This document shows positions 15,601 to 18,283 of a stretch of DNA of 18,283 nt, in pieces (the first letter of the stretch is position 1; each line of letters opens with the position of its first letter). The translations under genes were made by a program, and so were the position numbers. The notes beneath the pieces were generated by a model that saw only the letters and a list, made by a program, of their open reading frames with translations, did no database searches and was not told the DNA's origin. The stretch is taken from assembly GCA_035566895.1 (NCBI GenBank), contig DATMQA010000200.1, forward strand, positions 1 to 18,283. Reading direction: 5' to 3'. Source of the stretch: DATMQA01 sp035566895. GTDB lineage: Bacteria; Verrucomicrobiota; Verrucomicrobiia; Limisphaerales; UBA8199.

Positions 15601-16327
15601 TTCCGGTGACCCGCGGCACACTTGCGCGGTCACCTCGTTCCCGACGGTCCATGTCACCCGCTATGATTTCGGCGATCTGAACGGGCCGAACTCGCCGCCC
15701 TACGCGGTCTTTCCCGACGCGGGGACCCGCCATTTTGAGAAAGTCGAAATCCAGAACGAACCGTCAGGGCTGCGGTTAATCGTTCATGAGCACTATAAGA
15801 ATTTCGCCGGCTTTACCACCTGGCTGATCGACAAGAATGGCCGCGGCACCGTCGCTTGCGACTACACCTATTCCGGTCCAGCAATGGACACCCGCGAGGC
15901 CGGCATCCGTTTCCTGATGAAGCCCGGCTGTGACGAAGTGAAGTGGCAGCGCTGGTCTGAATGGAGCAGCTTCCCATTAGAGAGCATCAGTCGCGCCCGC
16001 GGCACAGCCAAAGCCCACCGCAACAAAGAATGGGGTCCCGCCCGCTGGAACGAGCGTCCGCGCTGGCCCTGGGCGCTGGATGAAACCGAACTGGGCACCG
16101 CCGATTTTCGCTCCGTGAAATTCAATATCTATGACGCCGGGCTGTTCGCGTCAGATGGTTCCGGCTTGAGCGCCCGCGCCGATGCCGATGCCCATTTCCG
16201 CGCGGCTCTCGCCCCCGGCGGCGTCGCGGCCAACCTGCTCTGGCGCTGCCCTTTAGGTCAAGTACCGCTCAAAAGCGGCGACCGCCTCCAAGGCCGCTTT
16301 GTCGTGGCGCTGTCCTTTGCCCGTTGA
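12651..16327 (+). CDS. Exported glycoside hydrolase family 2 (beta-galactosidase-like), frameshifted near 12960
   Basis: The ATG at 12651 follows an AGAAGA Shine-Dalgarno-like run and starts a signal peptide (MRQNPFIVLALAAWPAAA). The first frame holds to about 12959 (...LALTYASD) and resumes in another frame as HVYHRVQSLEANGVV, consistent with one lost base. The restored protein would have about 1225 residues. An N-terminal carbohydrate-binding-like region is followed by a jelly-roll (RFTVPGQW...YWLNGHELGY), an Ig-like segment, and a TIM barrel starting FRKIEIRGSKLYLNG with RTSHYPP. The acid/base is the glutamate of SLANES (codon 14651) and the nucleophile that of YFGEYF (codon 14846). The C-terminal part resembles the domain-5 'small chain' of beta-galactosidases. 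The substrate is probably a plant or algal beta-linked galactoside or another glycoside; this is not determinable here. It is transcribed towards the sigma factor gene. Confidence 0.8.
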
Positions 16328-16353
16328 ACGGTCTTCAGGAGTTGCTGCCCGAT

Positions 16354-16377
16354 CAAACGTGGAAGCATTCCCGTTTG
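16354..16377. terminator. Hairpin between convergent GH2 and sigma factor genes
   Basis: CAAACG (16354-16359), a bulged T, GGAA, loop GCA, TTCC and CGTTTG form a 10-bp stem with a single bulge. It lies within the 54 bases between two convergent stop codons, where a bidirectional terminator is expected. No T-tract follows on either strand, so efficiency is uncertain. Confidence 0.5.
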
Positions 16378-16381
16378 CACC

Positions 16382-18076
16382 TTATGGGTTTGGCACCGCG
16401 TTGAGCAAATCAGGCTGTCCCGCGCGAACGGCGTGCTGTTGCAGCAGGGCCTTGGTTTCGGGCGAAGGATCGAAGGCGAGCAATCGGGCGGCGAGCGTCC
16501 GCGCGTGAGGGAGGTCGCCGGCACCGGCAAAGACTTCGACGTTCTGAGCCACGGAGGAGATCAGAGAGTCGTGTTGAGCTTTCCGAATCATTTCGGGGTT
16601 GGGAATGTTTGGCGGCAACGGCCGCTCGGCCGACATCATTTCGAACTGCGCACTGACCTGGGCGTAGGATTTGCCCACCAGGGCATCGCCGTAACGCTGC
16701 GCCGTGACGAGTTGATCATAGGCCGAACTTGCCAGCACCTGCCGGCGTTGGTCGTCTGCGGGCAGTTGGTCGAAAGCGGCCAGCGTGTTCTGCTCTTCCT
16801 TAAGCACGCGATTGAGCGCGGCGAAGTCCATCGTCGCGTCGAGGGCCGTGGGGCTGGCGAGCATTCGCTGCAAGGCCTGGTCGCGCCGCTCCTGCAAGGC
16901 CGCGAGCGCCTCGGGATATTGTTCGCCGAGCTTGGCAATCGAACTCAGCAGAAAGCTCGCACGCACGCCGCTGTAGGCCGCCACGCGCGGCATGCCTACG
17001 TCGAAGCACCACAGGAATTCCTTGAGTGCGGCCGCTTTCTCTCCGCTGGCGGCCAGCTCCTGAGCGTGCTTGTAGCGTGCTTCCACCGCATCGTGCGTGA
17101 CCGGTTCAGCCGTCTCGGCGTTGTCCAGGCGCAACCGGCCAACCTCTCCCCGCAATTGCAGCAATTCGCGGGAAGGGCCGCCGGAGGCCGGAACAGAAGC
17201 GCCGGCCGGGGTCCCGTGTTGGGCGAGCTGTTCGTTCTCCAGCGCCAGGTGCTGGTTCTCCTCCGTCTGCTGCCGCAACGACTCTTTGGCCTCGCGCAAT
17301 TCCGTTTGCGCATGCTGGTGCATCACCACGGGCACGGCGACGCCCGCGACCACCAGGGCGCTGATGATACCGATTTTCAATTTTGTCATACTCATAATTT
17401 TTAGAATGGTTAAGGCGGTGCCACTGCCGGCCGCTGCACCGGCCAGCGCGATACCGGCGATGTTTGCGGCCAACCCTGCGGGTGCCGCGGTTACTACCTG
17501 CGTGAGGAGTGCCGTTCCGAGGGCCGTGGTTGAAAGAGCCACGCCGCGATGTTTCAGCAGCGACTCCAATTTTCCCAGCGCCCGGTTCACCCGTTTGCGG
17601 GCGGCCTCTTCGTTGCTGCCCAGCGCTTCGCCCACCGACCGGAAATTGTTTTGCTCGAAAAAGCGGAGCAGAATGGCGGTGCGATCTTCCGACTCGAGCT
17701 GGTTGATCGCGTCGTCCAGAACCGGGGCGACCAACGCCAGGTTCGCCGCGGAGTGATCTTCGAGCGCATTCATTTCAACGACCTGCCTTTCACGGGCTTG
17801 ACGGCGACGATTGCTTCGCAGGGTTTTCCTGGCGACGAAGCAGGTGTGGCGATGCAACCAGCCGCCCAGCATGACTTCCCGCGACAGCGTGCGCGCCGTC
17901 CGGGCCAGGTCCACAAAAACCATCTGCGTAACGTCTTGCGCCAGATGCGTGTCCCCGTTCACCAGCCGGACAGCGGCGGAATAGACCAGATCGACGTAGC
18001 GCGTCACCAATTCGCGAAAAGCTGTTTCCGAAGCGGTCTGCACGTATTCTACCAGCAATTGTTGGCTGTTTGTCAT
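16382..18076 (-). CDS. ECF RNA polymerase sigma factor with membrane anchor and long C-terminal region
   Basis: The gene encodes 564 residues. The ATG at 18076 is preceded by AGGAAAG at good spacing. Residues about 17-92 form sigma region 2 (FRELVTRYVDLVYSAAVRL, AQDVTQMVFVDLA, GGWLHRHT). Residues about 118-176 form region 4 (RTAILLRFFE, then FRSVGEALGSNEEAARKRVNRAL). A glycine/alanine-rich hydrophobic linker (181-222) leads to a transmembrane segment near 232-252 (KIGIISALVVAGVAVPVVM), a coiled coil (254-288) and a helical, TPR-like C-terminal region with no recognised catalytic motif. Plain ECF factors are about 180-200 residues, so nearly two thirds is additional. The fused part probably sits across the membrane and may act as a built-in sensor or anti-sigma, which is inference. 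Such fusions recur in Verrucomicrobiota and Planctomycetota. No separate anti-sigma gene is visible. Confidence 0.85.
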   Translation of the reverse strand: MTNSQQLLVEYVQTASETAFRELVTRYVDLVYSAAVRLVNGDTHLAQDVTQMVFVDLARTARTLSREVMLGGWLHRHTCFVARKTLRSNRRRQARERQVVEMNALEDHSAANLALVAPVLDDAINQLESEDRTAILLRFFEQNNFRSVGEALGSNEEAARKRVNRALGKLESLLKHRGVALSTTALGTALLTQVVTAAPAGLAANIAGIALAGAAAGSGTALTILKIMSMTKLKIGIISALVVAGVAVPVVMHQHAQTELREAKESLRQQTEENQHLALENEQLAQHGTPAGASVPASGGPSRELLQLRGEVGRLRLDNAETAEPVTHDAVEARYKHAQELAASGEKAAALKEFLWCFDVGMPRVAAYSGVRASFLLSSIAKLGEQYPEALAALQERRDQALQRMLASPTALDATMDFAALNRVLKEEQNTLAAFDQLPADDQRRQVLASSAYDQLVTAQRYGDALVGKSYAQVSAQFEMMSAERPLPPNIPNPEMIRKAQHDSLISSVAQNVEVFAGAGDLPHARTLAARLLAFDPSPETKALLQQHAVRAGQPDLLNAVPNP

Positions 18077-18144
18077 CTTGCTTTCCTATTAAAGACCCGC
18101 TGAAGGAGAAAAGCGGACTTATATTTTAAGGACGCACAGTCCAG

Positions 18145-18283
18145 GGGTCACCCATTAGGGCGCCCATCAACAGAAAAAACGTTGTCCGCTCCGGTTTTTT
18201 CTCTTCCGGTTTACACTACGGCTTGAAATCGTAATCACAGGACTGATCCGAATCTGCGTTTTCGTTGGTTTTGGTTCCGTATC
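18145..18283. repeat. 139-bp interspersed repeat, copy B (runs to the window edge)
   Basis: Second copy of the element at 12018-12156, same orientation, starting GGGTCACCCATTAGGGCGC. It lies 69 bases upstream of the sigma factor start and may continue past the window. The base before it is again G, so the head reads AGGGGTCACCCATTAG, closer to the left cassette boundary than copy A is. Confidence 0.9.

Noticed and set aside
16433..17404. 323-residue plus-strand open frame opposite the sigma factor gene
   Set aside because: It is the antisense shadow of a GC-rich gene; the minus-strand frame has clear sigma regions 2 and 4.
12157..18144. Composite transposon formed by the two 139-bp copies around the GH2 and sigma genes
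   Set aside because: The copies encode no transposase and contain no recognised IS ends; the genes between are ordinary chromosomal types. Kept only as a repeat observation.
1..18283. tRNA, rRNA or known riboswitch
   Set aside because: I found no cloverleaf with a CCA-type end, no rRNA signature and no recognisable aptamer core on either strand.

Overview
The window looks like an accessory stretch of a Verrucomicrobiota chromosome, most likely the Pedosphaera/Limisphaerales side. This is inferred from gene types and is not proven. The pointers are an ECF sigma factor fused to a membrane anchor and large C-terminal region, a large exported glycoside hydrolase family 2 (GH2) enzyme, an exported beta-propeller ending in '...FYRLISR' with a remnant ending '...FYRVR', and a gene-free stretch full of 7-11 bp tandem repeats.

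Left part. Positions 3-1202 hold the 3' part of a DUF3631-type P-loop ATPase gene, typical of mobile elements. Its stop codon lies in the first unit of an 8-bp tandem array. That array opens about 1.3 kb (1203-2486) without a gene, a patchwork of unrelated short tandem arrays. Four minus-strand genes or remnants follow in order of coordinate: an exported seven-bladed Asp-box propeller (2499-3737), a single-domain PqiA-like membrane protein (3955-4461), and a HigA-type antitoxin remnant with a damaged helix-turn-helix (4613-4885).

Centre, the main find. Positions 4931-11897 hold two overlapping minus-strand genes with lower GC than their neighbours. The first encodes a 2106-residue protein with an N-terminal DUF4297/Cap4-like nuclease, a STAND P-loop NTPase and a very long helical-repeat sensor. 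The second encodes a 229-residue companion. This matches the layout of AVAST type III (Avs3) anti-phage systems. The pair is bounded by a near-perfect inverted repeat (CTAATGGGTGACCCCTCTT at 4931, AAGAGGGTCACCCATTAG at 12031), and the small gene ends inside the left copy. A perfect 19-bp inverted repeat sits upstream of the large gene as a candidate operator.

Right part. A 139-bp repeat occurs at 12018-12156 and 18145-18283 in direct orientation, each time just upstream of a minus-strand gene start. Between the copies are a MITE-like palindrome, a C-terminal fragment of an exported protein, a GH2 gene broken by one frameshift near 12960, a hairpin between convergent genes, and the membrane-anchored ECF sigma factor. 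The GH2 and sigma genes are host-type functions (polysaccharide use, envelope-linked regulation). The central cassette looks like an acquired defence unit placed among them.
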